64,000 nt of DNA from Maricaulis sp036231565 (GCA_036231565.1 JAZAHA010000048.1:1-64000), one strand, 5' to 3'; positions 32,879 to 41,362 are shown, numbered from the stretch's first letter. Notes: generated by a model from the sequence alone, not told the origin. A program made the numbers and translations.

Positions 32879-33388
32879 TCAGTGCCCGCCCAGGCATTGA
32901 GCGAGCGCACGCCGCACTTCTGCGACGGTGACATGCGCGCGCTGACCGCCATAGTGCCCCACTCCTGATGTGGTCGGCAGGCTCGCCCACTCCCGTGCCA
33001 GCGCGTTGATGAAGTCATCCTCGCTCTTCCGGCCGCTGATGAATTGAGCGAAGCCCCGACCGATGAGCAGTTGCGCCGCCAGCCGGTCCTGCATCGCCGC
33101 ATCGAATAGATCGCGACCATCCAGACCGAGGCGGCGTCGAAGCGACCGCAGCGTCGTGCGAACGATCTGGTAGCGACCGAGCGCAGAGGAGTTCCACCTG
33201 TTGTTGGGGTGGCGCAGCATGGCGCCCTGCAGGACGTCGATCTGATCGAGGGTCATGCTGCACAGATCGCGATCGCCGCCGGTATAGGCGCCATATCCCA
33301 GCGTCTCGTTGTAGCCGCGACGCCGGTCGGTCCCCTCGGACTTGCCGATCAGGTTGAGCAATGGATCAAACGAAGTATTGCCTGACAT
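32879..33388 (-). CDS. Endolysin (GH104-like lytic transglycosylase)
   Basis: This 169-residue protein resembles lambda R endolysin. LLNLIGKSEGTDRRRGYNET contains the likely catalytic glutamate (SEGT). SSALGRYQIVRTTLRSLRRR matches the conserved GRYQ.. segment, and LAREWASLPTTSGVGHYGGQ the WASLP motif. It would cleave glycosidic bonds of peptidoglycan. ATG 33388 is the likelier start; a further in-frame ATG at 33493 would add 35 cysteine-containing residues. No signal peptide is visible, so export would rely on the downstream holin. Confidence 0.85.
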   Translation of the reverse strand: MSGNTSFDPLLNLIGKSEGTDRRRGYNETLGYGAYTGGDRDLCSMTLDQIDVLQGAMLRHPNNRWNSSALGRYQIVRTTLRSLRRRLGLDGRDLFDAAMQDRLAAQLLIGRGFAQFISGRKSEDDFINALAREWASLPTTSGVGHYGGQRAHVTVAEVRRALAQCLGGH

Positions 33389-33519
33389 GGAAAACGCCTG
33401 CCGCTGCCATTTTGCCGAAGCCCTCGCTGCAGGACTGGTCTGCAGGAGGGCGTTTAGATGGCAAATCTGACAGTTGCAGGCGTTGGAGTTCATACGCGCG
33501 GTTGCGCGGTCAAAGCGGC

Positions 33520-33876
33520 CTAGAAGAGTTGAGGTTGCGTGTGGGTATCCCTTGGCCCAAGCCAGCGCCTAACCGTCGCGACATCAGCGCGCACCGTTCG
33601 GGCAATCTCGGCGTAGCTGGCGCCGCGCGCGTTCATGACACGTGCGATCCATTGCCGAGCCAGAGGCACCTTGTAGTATCCCGGCCCCATCGCTGCAGCA
33701 AGCTTCTCGACACGATCCGCGCCTATCGTGCGCGCGGCGAGGCTGCGAGGACTGGATTTGTTGGGCAGGTAGATGTCCGAACCACCCATCGCCAAGAAGA
33801 AGCGCTCGGCCTCTTCCTGTCCCAGTGCGGTCACGTACGGCTCCAGATTGGCCGGTATTTTATCGGCGTCTCTCAT
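33520..33876 (-). CDS. Mor-type middle/late transcription activator
   Basis: This 118-residue protein has the Mor family pattern: LGQEEAERFFLAMGGSDIYL as dimerisation part and SYAEIARTVRADVATVRRWL as C-terminal helix-turn-helix. In Mu, Mor (or the related C) activates middle or late promoters at the border between early and late genes. The gene has that same border position here, just upstream of the lysis and packaging genes. No separate C-like gene is seen, so this one may do both jobs. Confidence 0.85.
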   Translation of the reverse strand: MRDADKIPANLEPYVTALGQEEAERFFLAMGGSDIYLPNKSSPRSLAARTIGADRVEKLAAAMGPGYYKVPLARQWIARVMNARGASYAEIARTVRADVATVRRWLGPRDTHTQPQLF

Positions 33877-33881
33877 GCGCT

Positions 33882-34094
33882 CTACTCACTGTTCGGCCGA
33901 CCGGCATCGGGCGGCTGCGCTTCGAGGCGAAGTGCCTCTGCGGTGAGAGCCCTTAGACGGGCGGTCAACTCAACCCGCCTGTGGCTCATTCTTGGAAGCC
34001 GCGATATGCGCCCGATCAATTCAGCGCGCTCGTCGGCAATGGTGGCCAGCTGTGCGTCCCGGCGCCAGGTCAGGAGGGGCGCGGAGCTGGCCAT
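33882..34094 (-). CDS. Small helical phage protein, function unknown
   Basis: These 70 residues are basic and helical (AELIGRISRLPRMSHRRVEL, LRALTAEALRLEAQ). The gene lies between gemA and mor with gaps of only 2 and 5 bp. No family is recognised. Confidence 0.6.
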   Translation of the reverse strand: MASSAPLLTWRRDAQLATIADERAELIGRISRLPRMSHRRVELTARLRALTAEALRLEAQPPDAGRPNSE

Positions 34095-34096
34095 GT

Positions 34097-34765
34097 TCAG
34101 GCCTCGCTCTTGAGGTCGCGAAGGTAACGGCCCAGCTCGTTCATGACGTCATGCCACTCGGCGCCGACCAACGTCGCGGGCGTGCCGTACCTCCGGCTCT
34201 GCATCCAGAGGGTCAGTGTCTGGACACTCTTGAGGGCCGCATTGGCCGAGCAGATGGCGGGGCTATGCCGCATCATCCCCCGTTTCAGGATCTCGAACTG
34301 GGCGAGCGCAATCCGATAACCGGGCCTGCGCGCCCATTCGGGAGCCAGCCGACCAGGGTCCCACTGAACGCCTGCCTCACGAGCCATCCAAGCCTTGAGG
34401 GCCTCGATCGCCTTCGCGGCGTCCTCGGGCTCCGATACAAATCGGATATGGTCGATACCCGTTTGTCGCTTCACGAAGGCGACGAGAGCCGCATCGGTCC
34501 GATCCTTGACCAGGCCAAGGTTCCAGCCTGCAATCCAGAGCGCCTGCAGCTTCTTGGCGTAAGGCCCTTCGAGAGGCTTTCGACGACCGGTAGAAGCCTG
34601 TCCGAAGCCCATTTCACGGAACCGGGCGACCACCTTGCGGCGCTCCCCCTCGGACATGTCTTTGCCAGACGACTTTCCGGTAACTTGGGTGAGGACTGAC
34701 CGATAGGTGTCGTCGTCGAGGCCGAGCTGTCTCTTGGCGACATGCATGGCAGCGAGGGCGCTCAT
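34097..34765 (-). CDS. gemA: GemA (Mu gp16-like, DUF1018) regulator
   Basis: This 222-residue protein shows the GemA/gp16 signature: MHVAKRQLGLDDDTYRSVLT at the start, then GKDMSEGERRKVVARFREMG, KKLQALWIAGWNLGLVKDRT and FVKRQTGIDHIRFVSEPEDA. In Mu, GemA modulates host gene expression and DNA topology, including gyrase. It is usually followed by mor, as here after one small gene. The C-terminal extension (about 150-222) is longer than in Mu gp16. Confidence 0.9.
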   Translation of the reverse strand: MSALAAMHVAKRQLGLDDDTYRSVLTQVTGKSSGKDMSEGERRKVVARFREMGFGQASTGRRKPLEGPYAKKLQALWIAGWNLGLVKDRTDAALVAFVKRQTGIDHIRFVSEPEDAAKAIEALKAWMAREAGVQWDPGRLAPEWARRPGYRIALAQFEILKRGMMRHSPAICSANAALKSVQTLTLWMQSRRYGTPATLVGAEWHDVMNELGRYLRDLKSEA

Positions 34766-34977
34766 GACAGCGCCTCGTCAGCCGCGGCCCTCGCCGCATC
34801 CCGAGCAGATTGCCATGCTTCAAAAGCCCGGCGTTCGTGCTCCTCCGCAGTGCGGAATGCCTTCTCCAGATCTCGGGATTTCGCGGCCGCTTCCAGATGC
34901 TTGGTTTCCGCGCGGCTGCGGGCGAGCTGGGCCTTCTCCCATTCTTGCCAGAGGCGGTCTTGCTCCTGCAGCTTCAT
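34762..34977 (-). CDS. Small coiled-coil early phage protein
   Basis: These 71 residues form one continuous predicted helix (LWQEWEKAQLARSRAETKHL, HERRAFEAWQSARDAARAAA). It overlaps both neighbours by ATGA. The function is unknown. Confidence 0.6.
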   Translation of the reverse strand: MKLQEQDRLWQEWEKAQLARSRAETKHLEAAAKSRDLEKAFRTAEEHERRAFEAWQSARDAARAAADEALS

Positions 34978-35186
34978 GTCTCACCGCCTTCCTTCGTACC
35001 AATGCTCGTCTCTGGGCCTTGCTCTCCGACGATGCCGTGCGGCGGCGCCACAAGCCCGCCCTCCAGCACCCGGCCGGGATGCGCGAACTCCATGTGCATC
35101 TTCAGCCCCTTCAACCCGCGCAGCTGGCGACCGCAAACCGGGCAGGTCGTATGTGATCCGGAACGGCTCCGGTTTCGCTTCTTCAT
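34974..35186 (-). CDS. Small C2H2-type zinc-finger phage protein
   Basis: This 70-residue protein has TTCPVCGRQLRGLKGLKMHM followed by EFAH, a CxxC...HxxxxH-type finger, after a basic start (MKKRNRSRSGSH). It may bind DNA and act in early regulation. It overlaps neighbours by ATGA, which supports expression. Confidence 0.7.
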   Translation of the reverse strand: MKKRNRSRSGSHTTCPVCGRQLRGLKGLKMHMEFAHPGRVLEGGLVAPPHGIVGEQGPETSIGTKEGGET

Positions 35187-35488
35187 GAGTTTTCTCCCTG
35201 GGCTTTGGACGCTTTGACCAGCCAGGCGCTGAACGCGCCGACGAGGCCGGTCGTTGAGCTCGTCCGTATGCCGGCCCAGTCCACAACGGCAGTGCTGGGG
35301 CCTTGCCTCAGGTCTGCTCCCGCTTTCGTGAGGCCGTCTGAGAGAGCCTCCACTGCCGCGGCCAACTGCACCTTCCAAAGCGGGTAGTTGTTCATGGGAC
35401 TTGCGGTGACCGTGCGCTCGAAGTCGGCTCGCAGGACCTGGCCCCGCCGCACTGCATCGCTCAGTGTGTCAACGTGATGCTCTACCAT
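35183..35488 (-). CDS. Early phage protein, function unknown
   Basis: These 101 residues have no recognised family. It has a helical middle (WKVQLAAAVEALSDGLTKAG). Its ATG overlaps the upstream stop as TGATG and its stop overlaps the next start, so it is part of the early cotranslated block. Confidence 0.55.
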   Translation of the reverse strand: MVEHHVDTLSDAVRRGQVLRADFERTVTASPMNNYPLWKVQLAAAVEALSDGLTKAGADLRQGPSTAVVDWAGIRTSSTTGLVGAFSAWLVKASKAQGENS

Positions 35489-35799
35489 CACGCTCCCCTC
35501 CGCCGAGACGACACGGCAAGGCTAGCGCTCGCCATCCAGTCGCCCGCGTGGGCTCCCGTGCGGCAGGGGTTGCACATCCGATTGTGCGCACCGTCACTTG
35601 GAAACGGCGTTTGACATGTCATGCACAAACGCGTTCTGCGGCGGGTCTTCCAGGCGATGCGGTCCGCCGATCGCTCGGCAACGAGCCTTTCGCCGTGCCC
35701 TTCAGAGACACGTTCGCCCTTTTCATTGAAGACGTCGTAAGTCCCGTCGCGCTGGCGACGGACGGTCAACCCGCGATGCTCGGTATCATAGACGATCAT
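35488..35799 (-). CDS. Small zinc-ribbon early phage protein
   Basis: This 103-residue protein has a beta start (IVYDTEHRGLTVRRQRDGTY, DVFNEKGERV) and a C4 site, RLCMTCQTPFPSDGAHNRMC followed by NPC, likely a zinc ribbon. ATG 35799 overlaps the DUF3164 stop as ATGA. A nucleic-acid-binding role is plausible but unproven. Confidence 0.68.
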   Translation of the reverse strand: MIVYDTEHRGLTVRRQRDGTYDVFNEKGERVSEGHGERLVAERSADRIAWKTRRRTRLCMTCQTPFPSDGAHNRMCNPCRTGAHAGDWMASASLAVSSRRRGA

Positions 35800-36455
35800 G
35801 ACGCACCGCCCTTCGCTTTGGCCATATCGATCGTTACGGCCTCCCATTGGGCATCCGGCGCCGGGCGCTGATAGAAGCGGAGATATGTCTTCGAGCCGGT
35901 GACGCGCATGGCTTCCCGGATTGCTTCCATTGCCTTCGCCCACCGGGCGTCATCGATGTCGAGCCGGAGCAGCATGAATATCTCGCTGCGGTTCACCTGG
36001 CCGGGCTTGTCGGTATTGAACGCACGCGTCACGATCGCCCGAAGCTCGGGTCGGCTATCTGCCGCCCATTCGTTCAGGCACTCGTCAACCAAGGTTTTGG
36101 CGATCTGCAGCTGCGGGCCAAAGTCGATGTGTTCGGCGACCGAGACAGAGACCTTCATCAGGCCGTCGAAGCTCTGATAGGTCCGGTTTCCCTTCTTTCC
36201 GCCGCGCGTCGTTCCGTAGTCCTGCTGCAACAGGGCATCGAACTCACCGAGATCCGTGAAGGCGTGCCCTCGAAACCGGTCGATCTGCGCGGACAGATCG
36301 CGGGCGTACCCCATCACTTTGCGGACGACTTCGTCTTCCAGCTTGTGGGCTGGCTTGATCGCCTCGACGGGAACGAGGCTCCCTTTGCCATCTGTCATGT
36401 ATCGGTTGCCGTTGACGATCACTTCGCCATCGGCGCAGTCGGTCAGGTTAGACAT
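35796..36455 (-). CDS. DUF3164 family phage protein
   Basis: This 219-residue protein is a clear DUF3164 member, conserved in the early region of Mu-like phages. It contains EVIVNGNRYMTDGKGSLVPV near the N-terminus, QDYGTTRGGKKGNRTYQSFD with FDGLMKVSVSVAEHIDFGPQ in the centre, and DKPGQVNRSEIFMLLRLDID near the end. The function is unknown; the Mu relative lies among early genes that help replication and are partly dispensable. ATG 36455 is used; the open frame further upstream lies antisense and is unlikely to be translated. Confidence 0.88.
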   Translation of the reverse strand: MSNLTDCADGEVIVNGNRYMTDGKGSLVPVEAIKPAHKLEDEVVRKVMGYARDLSAQIDRFRGHAFTDLGEFDALLQQDYGTTRGGKKGNRTYQSFDGLMKVSVSVAEHIDFGPQLQIAKTLVDECLNEWAADSRPELRAIVTRAFNTDKPGQVNRSEIFMLLRLDIDDARWAKAMEAIREAMRVTGSKTYLRFYQRPAPDAQWEAVTIDMAKAKGGAS

Positions 36456-36705
36456 GTCTTGTCTCCGAATGAGAGGGAAGGGAAAAGCGGAAGCCCGGCT
36501 TGCGGTCGCGCAACGCGGCCAGCTGGAACGCCAAGGCCCTAGCAGCCGGCAAAGCCTCGCGCGTGGTCGCGACGATGCGCGTGCGACGATCGACGAGGGT
36601 CGAGCCAGACGGCACGATGCAAACGACACCGTCTGGGATGGCTGCGTTCGTCCGAACATCGAGGCCGAACACTGCGCCCTCTTTCTCTGCAGCGCCGACG
36701 TTCAT
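36448..36705 (-). CDS. Early phage protein, function unknown
   Basis: These 85 residues lack a known family. The sequence is mixed beta/helix (AAIPDGVVCIVPSGSTLVDR). It overlaps the upstream gene by ATGA and the DUF3164 gene by 8 nt, consistent with a translated member of the early block. Confidence 0.5.
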   Translation of the reverse strand: MNVGAAEKEGAVFGLDVRTNAAIPDGVVCIVPSGSTLVDRRTRIVATTREALPAARALAFQLAALRDRKPGFRFSLPSHSETRHV

Positions 36706-37007
36706 CGCTGCACCCGTTGAAATGCTTCATTGAGCACTACGGACGCCTCGATTGCGCTGTGGATCGAGGCACGCTCGTTGTGTGTGTTCACAGCCTCAGA
36801 GAGGCGACGTCCTGCGCGGATCGCCGCTTCTATTGCCGAGGCGAGAGACGGCTCTCCGGCATAGCCGGTCAGCAACGCTTGGTTTTCCGACTGTTCCAAG
36901 CCGGATTTGCGAACCAAAGCGTCCCAGAGCCCTCTCGCCTCATCCAAGGAAAGGGTGGGCACTTCATCCAGAAGTGGCCCTCGCGGTGTGGAGTGGAGCC
37001 GGTCCAT
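36702..37007 (-). CDS. Early phage protein, function unknown
   Basis: These 101 residues are helical (LASAIEAAIRAGRRLSEAVN, IHSAIEASVVLNEAFQRVQR). Start and MuB stop overlap as TGATG. Its place right after the MuB-like gene suggests an accessory replication or regulatory role; no family is recognised. Confidence 0.58.
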   Translation of the reverse strand: MDRLHSTPRGPLLDEVPTLSLDEARGLWDALVRKSGLEQSENQALLTGYAGEPSLASAIEAAIRAGRRLSEAVNTHNERASIHSAIEASVVLNEAFQRVQR

Positions 37008-37984
37008 CAGACCGCCTCCACATCACGGTTCGCCCAAGCCGCTTTGAGATCTGCCAAGGTCGGCGCGCGACCATGGCCCTCGGCGGTGAGGCGCGCGAGC
37101 TTGACCGTCATGTCAATTTGCCCGAGGGCGCCGGGCTTCAGGCCGACACCACGCAGGAACTCACGCTGCTTCGGGTCCGTGATCGCCCAAGCGTCCAAGA
37201 AATTGTCGATGTCGGTGACGGTGGGCTTGTCTCGGCGCAACCGGCGGAAAACTCGCCGCTTGAGCTGGCCGTATTTGTCGCCCTGTCCCCAGCCCGCAAA
37301 CCGGCTGTAGGTCTCCCGGTTGCCGACCAGCGCGACACCGCATCGATAGAAGTCGACAAAATGGCGAAGCTGATCAATCGCCTCGTCGGTGAGGTTCTGG
37401 GCTTCGTCTACGATCAGAAGCGAGCCCGCACCAACACGCTCAATGCGCTTGCCGATGGCCTGAACGAGTTTGCCCGCAGACTTCTCTTCGACGTTCAGTG
37501 TCGCCGCGATGGCCGTCAGCATATTGTGGATGGTCCGCGAGTGCGGGCTCATCGTTACGAGAAAGCTGTTCGCCCGCGTCGACACATAGTGATTGCACGC
37601 AAGCGTCTTGCCGTTGCCGGCATCCGCGGTGATCATCACCATTGCCGGCATGACCTGGGCAATCTGAAGCGTCGAGACAACGCTTCGTGAGAACTCTAGG
37701 TCGAGGAATTCCGGGCTCGCAGGGACGCTGGCTGTAAGCTCCTCAACGGCGTCGGCTTGGTCGAGCCAGTTGCGGATCTTCGAGCTGACCGCATCATAAT
37801 TGCCTGCGTACTTTCCGCTCATCCACTGGCTGAGCGTTCCTTGTGCTACGCCCGATCGGCGTGAAATTTCTGCCTTCGACCAACCACGAGCTTCGGCGAT
37901 TTGCTCGACGCGTTTGACAAGGGCGACCCAGCCTTCCGCGTCAGCTCCGGTCGGGGCCGTGGTTGAAGTTGCGATATCTACCAT
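37007..37984 (-). CDS. MuB-like AAA+ ATPase, target DNA activator
   Basis: This 325-residue protein has the Mu B plan. An N-terminal helix-turn-helix (WSKAEISRRSGVAQGTLSQW, about 35-54) binds DNA. The AAA+ core has Walker A VMITADAGNGKTLACNHYVS and Walker B GSLLIVDEAQNLTDEAIDQL, and a C-terminal DNA-binding helical domain follows. MuB polymerises on target DNA, stimulates MuA strand transfer and confers target immunity. It follows the transposase gene with 81 bp between. Confidence 0.92.
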   Translation of the reverse strand: MVDIATSTTAPTGADAEGWVALVKRVEQIAEARGWSKAEISRRSGVAQGTLSQWMSGKYAGNYDAVSSKIRNWLDQADAVEELTASVPASPEFLDLEFSRSVVSTLQIAQVMPAMVMITADAGNGKTLACNHYVSTRANSFLVTMSPHSRTIHNMLTAIAATLNVEEKSAGKLVQAIGKRIERVGAGSLLIVDEAQNLTDEAIDQLRHFVDFYRCGVALVGNRETYSRFAGWGQGDKYGQLKRRVFRRLRRDKPTVTDIDNFLDAWAITDPKQREFLRGVGLKPGALGQIDMTVKLARLTAEGHGRAPTLADLKAAWANRDVEAV

Positions 37985-38065
37985 GTACGTCTCTCCGTCT
38001 TGCTATGGATGGCTTTCGCCGTTCAGCCCTCTCGCGTCCTGGCAGGGACGCGGGAGGGAATTTCT

Positions 38066-39994
38066 TCAGTCCCGCATCAACCTCCGGCCCATCATCCCGA
38101 CCACGTTGGCGAAGGCGTCCTCGTCCGCGTCGGTCCATTCGGGCTGTTCAGAAGGGGGGCGTTTATTCGCATCGGCCGATGCAAGCCGGGTGACGGCCGG
38201 ATAGACCGGATCGTCGGCGTGATCGGCCATGGGCGGCGCGTAGAGACGCGCCAGCTCCTCGGGCGACATGGTGACGTGCATGTCGGCAAGTTCTTTCTGC
38301 TTCTTGAGAAATTCGCGCCGGGCGCGCTCGTGGCGGCGGGCCGCTTCAGCGTCCAGAAAGTTGACTTCCTCGATCGCCTCGGCGTCACACAGCTTCACGC
38401 CATCCATGGCGAATATTTCGACAGGCCGGGTCAGGTTGTCTGGGTCAAAGCGGACGCAGACCTTTTTGCCCGCATGCTCCACCATCGCCTCGGACCAATA
38501 GCGGTTGCCCATCAGATGGATTTCGCCAGACGGCTTTCTAGCGGTGATGGACTCGGCCATCAGCAGCCAGAGAGCGCGTTGGGCCGGTGCCGCTCGGCGA
38601 ACGACCGTTTCCGGCCGGCTCATCGACTCTTCGAAGGTCTCGTCGAAGCTGCGGCCCTTGGATGTTCTGGTGTTCCGACCGGTCCTCGCGTTGTGCTCCA
38701 GCAAGCATCCGTGTGCCGCACGCCGGAAGGTCTCGTAGTCGACGGCGCGTGCGCCGTAGTTGTCGGGCTTCGCGGTGGGGCTATTGCCGGTGTAGGCGCC
38801 GTGCAGGAACGGGTGCTTGGCGATATCATCGCAAAGATCGCGGAAAGCGCGCTCGATAGGCTTTGACTGGCCGGAGTATGGCTTTGCCCAATGGACCTTG
38901 ACGCCCAAGAGCGTCAGCAGACCATCCGGCTCATCATCGCGAATCTTGAACCTGAAGCGGCTCTTCTGACCGCCCGTGATCCACTTCGAAGCGAAGGACC
39001 GGCCGTTGTCCAGGACGATGTGTTCTGGAATGCCGTAACGCTCGATCATGTCGCCGATGGCTAGGCGCACAGCGACCTTGTTTTCGGTCTCGTCGATCCG
39101 CCACCCGACAAACTTTCCCGAGTAGACATCCTGCAGCGCCGTCAGTACCGGCCGGAAGACCTTTCCGTCCGGCTTTTTAACCATCACATCGAAGCGGTGG
39201 CCGTCCATGTTCACGACCTGCATGGCGTGCAGATCGTTCTTCACGCGCAGCTGCGGGGGGTACAGAGCCTTTGCGGAATCCCGGCCTTGCCGGCGCAGGG
39301 CCACCACACTTTGCTCAACCTCCGCCGCTAGTCGGCGGCGCAGCGCCCGGCTGGACGGGATCGGCGACCAGCCGTGGGCCTCGGCCAGCTTCTTGAGGCG
39401 ACGATAGCAGGCGTTGAAGCTGGGCTGCTCGGGCCGAAGGTAGTCCGCCTTGATCGTGGCCAGCGCCTCCGGGTGACATGGCCCGAATTGGGTCGTGGGT
39501 CGGTATCCGGGGACAAGCGTTGGCAGCCAGTCGGCGTGAGGGACAGCTTGTGCCGCCGACCACCAGCGCTGCAGTGACCGAGCGGACACGTTGGAGACAA
39601 TTGCCTGCTCCGCAATCGCGTCGCCCTTCTTCGCGCCGCCCTTCACCCGAGCGGCAACCGCTTCGACGGCAGCCAAGCGTTCTGCGGCAATGTCCCGGTT
39701 CTTCTGCGACGATTTGTTAAAAGCGTCCCAGGCGGGCGTGTTCCGGGTCTCTGGCTCAGTCACCAATGCTTTGGTGCGTATATGAGCTTGGGCTTCGGCG
39801 CGCATCAGCGCGCCGCGGACGCGCTCCGGCCAAAGCGAGACATGATACTCCCAGCCGCGTTCGGTTTTCCGGGCTTTTCCGCCCAGCTCGCGCCAACCGG
39901 ACCGGAGCGCGACACGCCGCCAGCCCTCAGCAGTGGCAGGGTGTCCAGCAACCGGCTGAGCGAGCGCGTCGGAGATGGTGAACCACTCACGCAT
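38066..39994 (-). CDS. MuA-like DDE transposase
   Basis: This 642-residue protein performs replicative transposition. The N-terminal domain (REWFTISDALAQPVAGHPAT) is the Mu winged-helix DNA-binding domain, followed by a second helical DNA-binding region. The catalytic DDE core has D in VVNMDGHRFDVMVKK, D in PEHIVLDNGRSFASKW and E in GQSKPIERAFRDLCDD. A beta-barrel domain and a C-terminal MuB-interacting region follow. ATG 39994 overlaps the ner stop as ATGCGTGA. Sites at both prophage ends are its probable targets. All catalytic residues are intact. Confidence 0.95.
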   Translation of the reverse strand: MREWFTISDALAQPVAGHPATAEGWRRVALRSGWRELGGKARKTERGWEYHVSLWPERVRGALMRAEAQAHIRTKALVTEPETRNTPAWDAFNKSSQKNRDIAAERLAAVEAVAARVKGGAKKGDAIAEQAIVSNVSARSLQRWWSAAQAVPHADWLPTLVPGYRPTTQFGPCHPEALATIKADYLRPEQPSFNACYRRLKKLAEAHGWSPIPSSRALRRRLAAEVEQSVVALRRQGRDSAKALYPPQLRVKNDLHAMQVVNMDGHRFDVMVKKPDGKVFRPVLTALQDVYSGKFVGWRIDETENKVAVRLAIGDMIERYGIPEHIVLDNGRSFASKWITGGQKSRFRFKIRDDEPDGLLTLLGVKVHWAKPYSGQSKPIERAFRDLCDDIAKHPFLHGAYTGNSPTAKPDNYGARAVDYETFRRAAHGCLLEHNARTGRNTRTSKGRSFDETFEESMSRPETVVRRAAPAQRALWLLMAESITARKPSGEIHLMGNRYWSEAMVEHAGKKVCVRFDPDNLTRPVEIFAMDGVKLCDAEAIEEVNFLDAEAARRHERARREFLKKQKELADMHVTMSPEELARLYAPPMADHADDPVYPAVTRLASADANKRPPSEQPEWTDADEDAFANVVGMMGRRLMRD

Positions 39995-40265
39995 GCGGCA
40001 GCAGCTCCCGCGCTTTCGCCATGGTTTTGGCGAGGGCCACACCGGGGTCGTCTTCAGTCAGCACGCCGCGTTTAAGACCCAGCACGACCGCAACGCGGTG
40101 GCTGTTGCCTCGCTTACAATTGCTGTCGCCATTGAGAACCCGATGCACCGTCGCCGGGTCGACACCCAGAGCGATCGCAAACTGGCGGATGCTCAAACCC
40201 GCGCAGTCGAAGGACGCTCGTGCGGTTGCTCGCTCCTGGGGAGAATTCATTGGGCTCGTGGACAT
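39987..40265 (-). CDS. Ner/Cro-like early DNA-binding regulator
   Basis: This 92-residue protein has a lambda-repressor-like HTH: GLSIRQFAIALGVDPATVHR, with VLNGDSNCKRGNSHRVAVVL after it. It is the first gene of the early operon, divergent from the repressor, and overlaps the transposase start. In Mu this position belongs to Ner, which dampens early transcription and the repressor promoter. The start ATG 40265 has no conspicuous Shine-Dalgarno; ATG 40250 is an alternative. Confidence 0.85.
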   Translation of the reverse strand: MSTSPMNSPQERATARASFDCAGLSIRQFAIALGVDPATVHRVLNGDSNCKRGNSHRVAVVLGLKRGVLTEDDPGVALAKTMAKARELLPHA

Positions 40266-40285
40266 AATGCGCTACGATTGCTGAA

Positions 40286-40305
40286 CAGTGCAGATTTATG
40301 CACTG
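40286..40305. promoter_or_regulatory. Operator-like palindrome between repressor and ner
   Basis: CAGTGCA and TGCACTG (7 bp each, perfect) flank GATTTA in the 83-bp divergent region. Centre and spacing suit a homodimeric HTH protein, either the repressor or Ner. I see no second clear copy in the region. Confidence 0.7.
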
Positions 40306-40348
40306 TGATGACGTTTTCTTCACAAGTCAACGCAACAGGTGCGGATAT

Positions 40349-40972
40349 ATGTCTATTGGGACCAGGCTCAAATCCGAACGAACGCGTTTGGAAATGAGCC
40401 AGGAAGCCTTCTCGAAGGCCGCTGGAGTGTCGAAGCGGGCTCTCATCGAGTGGGAAAAAGGCGCTACATTTCCCTCAGCAGGCGTATTGGAAGCGCTGAG
40501 CGGTATAGGTGTGGATATTCTCTACGTCGTGACAGGCCGAAGAGAGGGGGCTGCGCAAGGCATGTCCCAGGCGTCGGCCAACTCATTGCTGGCCTCCGTG
40601 GAAGAGATGCTGGAAGCAGGGACATCACTGCCAGACGACGTCGCGGACGAGCTGATAGCGATCGCGGAAGACCCCACGCTTGATGACAAGATCCGTGCGC
40701 GAGCGGATCTCGCCATCAGGTTCTTTCATGAGGGAAAGCCGGCGGGTGCCGCTGCAGAGGTCCGGCAAAACGACCGCGCTATCCGACAGCAACGTGAGAT
40801 GAGGCGCGCGGAGACTATAGTTTCAGACGCTGCAGCTGCCGCAGGCTGGGAGCCGCCGAGCAAGCTTCGTGGTCACCTTGTCAACTTGGTGAGGCTCCAT
40901 CGGGTCAGCAGCGACACGATTTCGGTATTGCTCTACGACCTAGCCAGATTGTCGGACGCTTCAGACAGATGA
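40349..40972 (+). CDS. XRE-family phage repressor
   Basis: This 207-residue protein is the likely lysogeny repressor. The N-terminal HTH is IGTRLKSERTRLEMSQEAFS with KAAGVSKRALIEWEKGATFP, a typical XRE domain (about 5-65). The rest is helical, with no LexA-type serine-lysine peptidase dyad that I can see, so induction by RecA-stimulated self-cleavage is unlikely. It is transcribed opposite to the early operon, as in Mu. The start ATG 40349 is preceded by AGGTGCGG. TM2 follows in the same direction. Confidence 0.88.
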   Translation: MSIGTRLKSERTRLEMSQEAFSKAAGVSKRALIEWEKGATFPSAGVLEALSGIGVDILYVVTGRREGAAQGMSQASANSLLASVEEMLEAGTSLPDDVADELIAIAEDPTLDDKIRARADLAIRFFHEGKPAGAAAEVRQNDRAIRQQREMRRAETIVSDAAAAAGWEPPSKLRGHLVNLVRLHRVSSDTISVLLYDLARLSDASDR

Positions 40973-41047
40973 TGCGGTCGCTAGAGACGTTTCTTGCTCC
41001 GCGTTCCACCGTTGAATGCGGCTTGTTTTGAATAGGGGAAGCTACAG

Positions 41048-41362
41048 ATGACGCCCGAACAATATCTCATGATCGAAACCCGTGTTTCCGCCGAGGCTCG
41101 CAGCATGGGCGTGGCCTATTTGCTTTGGTTTTTCCTCGGAGTGTTCGGGGCGCACCGGTTTTTCCTCGGTCGCCCCGGAACGGCCTTCCTCATGATCCTC
41201 GCCTGGGTTGCCTTCGTGGTCCCAGGCTTCGTCTGGTGGGTCGTCGATGCCTTTCTCATTCCCGGAATGATCAAGCGCGACAACGACAGGCTCCGTAGCC
41301 GTCTCCAGACCGAGATTTCCGCGCTGTCGGCCCAGGCCTCACCTCAATCGCAGCCGGCCTGA
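41048..41362 (+). CDS. TM2-domain membrane protein, phage accessory gene
   Basis: This 104-residue protein has a TM2 domain: VAYLLWFFLGVFGAHRFFLG (first helix and conserved GAHRFFLGR), then a second helix FLMILAWVAFVVPGFVWWVV with DAFLIP. TM2 proteins are membrane proteins of unclear function, common in bacteria. It is the only gene between the repressor and the left end, reads in repressor direction and so could be expressed in the lysogen, like a moron that changes the host envelope. A GGGGAAG box lies upstream of the ATG. Confidence 0.85.
   Translation: MTPEQYLMIETRVSAEARSMGVAYLLWFFLGVFGAHRFFLGRPGTAFLMILAWVAFVVPGFVWWVVDAFLIPGMIKRDNDRLRSRLQTEISALSAQASPQSQPA

Noticed and set aside
35796..36659. 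Longer N-terminus for the DUF3164 protein
   Set aside because: The 68 extra residues are Arg/Ser-rich and overlap a coupled small gene; the family starts at MSNLTDCADG.
36448..36705. Doubt whether the 85-residue early frame is a shadow
   Set aside because: The doubt itself was set aside: overlapping start/stop coupling on both sides favours a real gene, so it was kept with low confidence.
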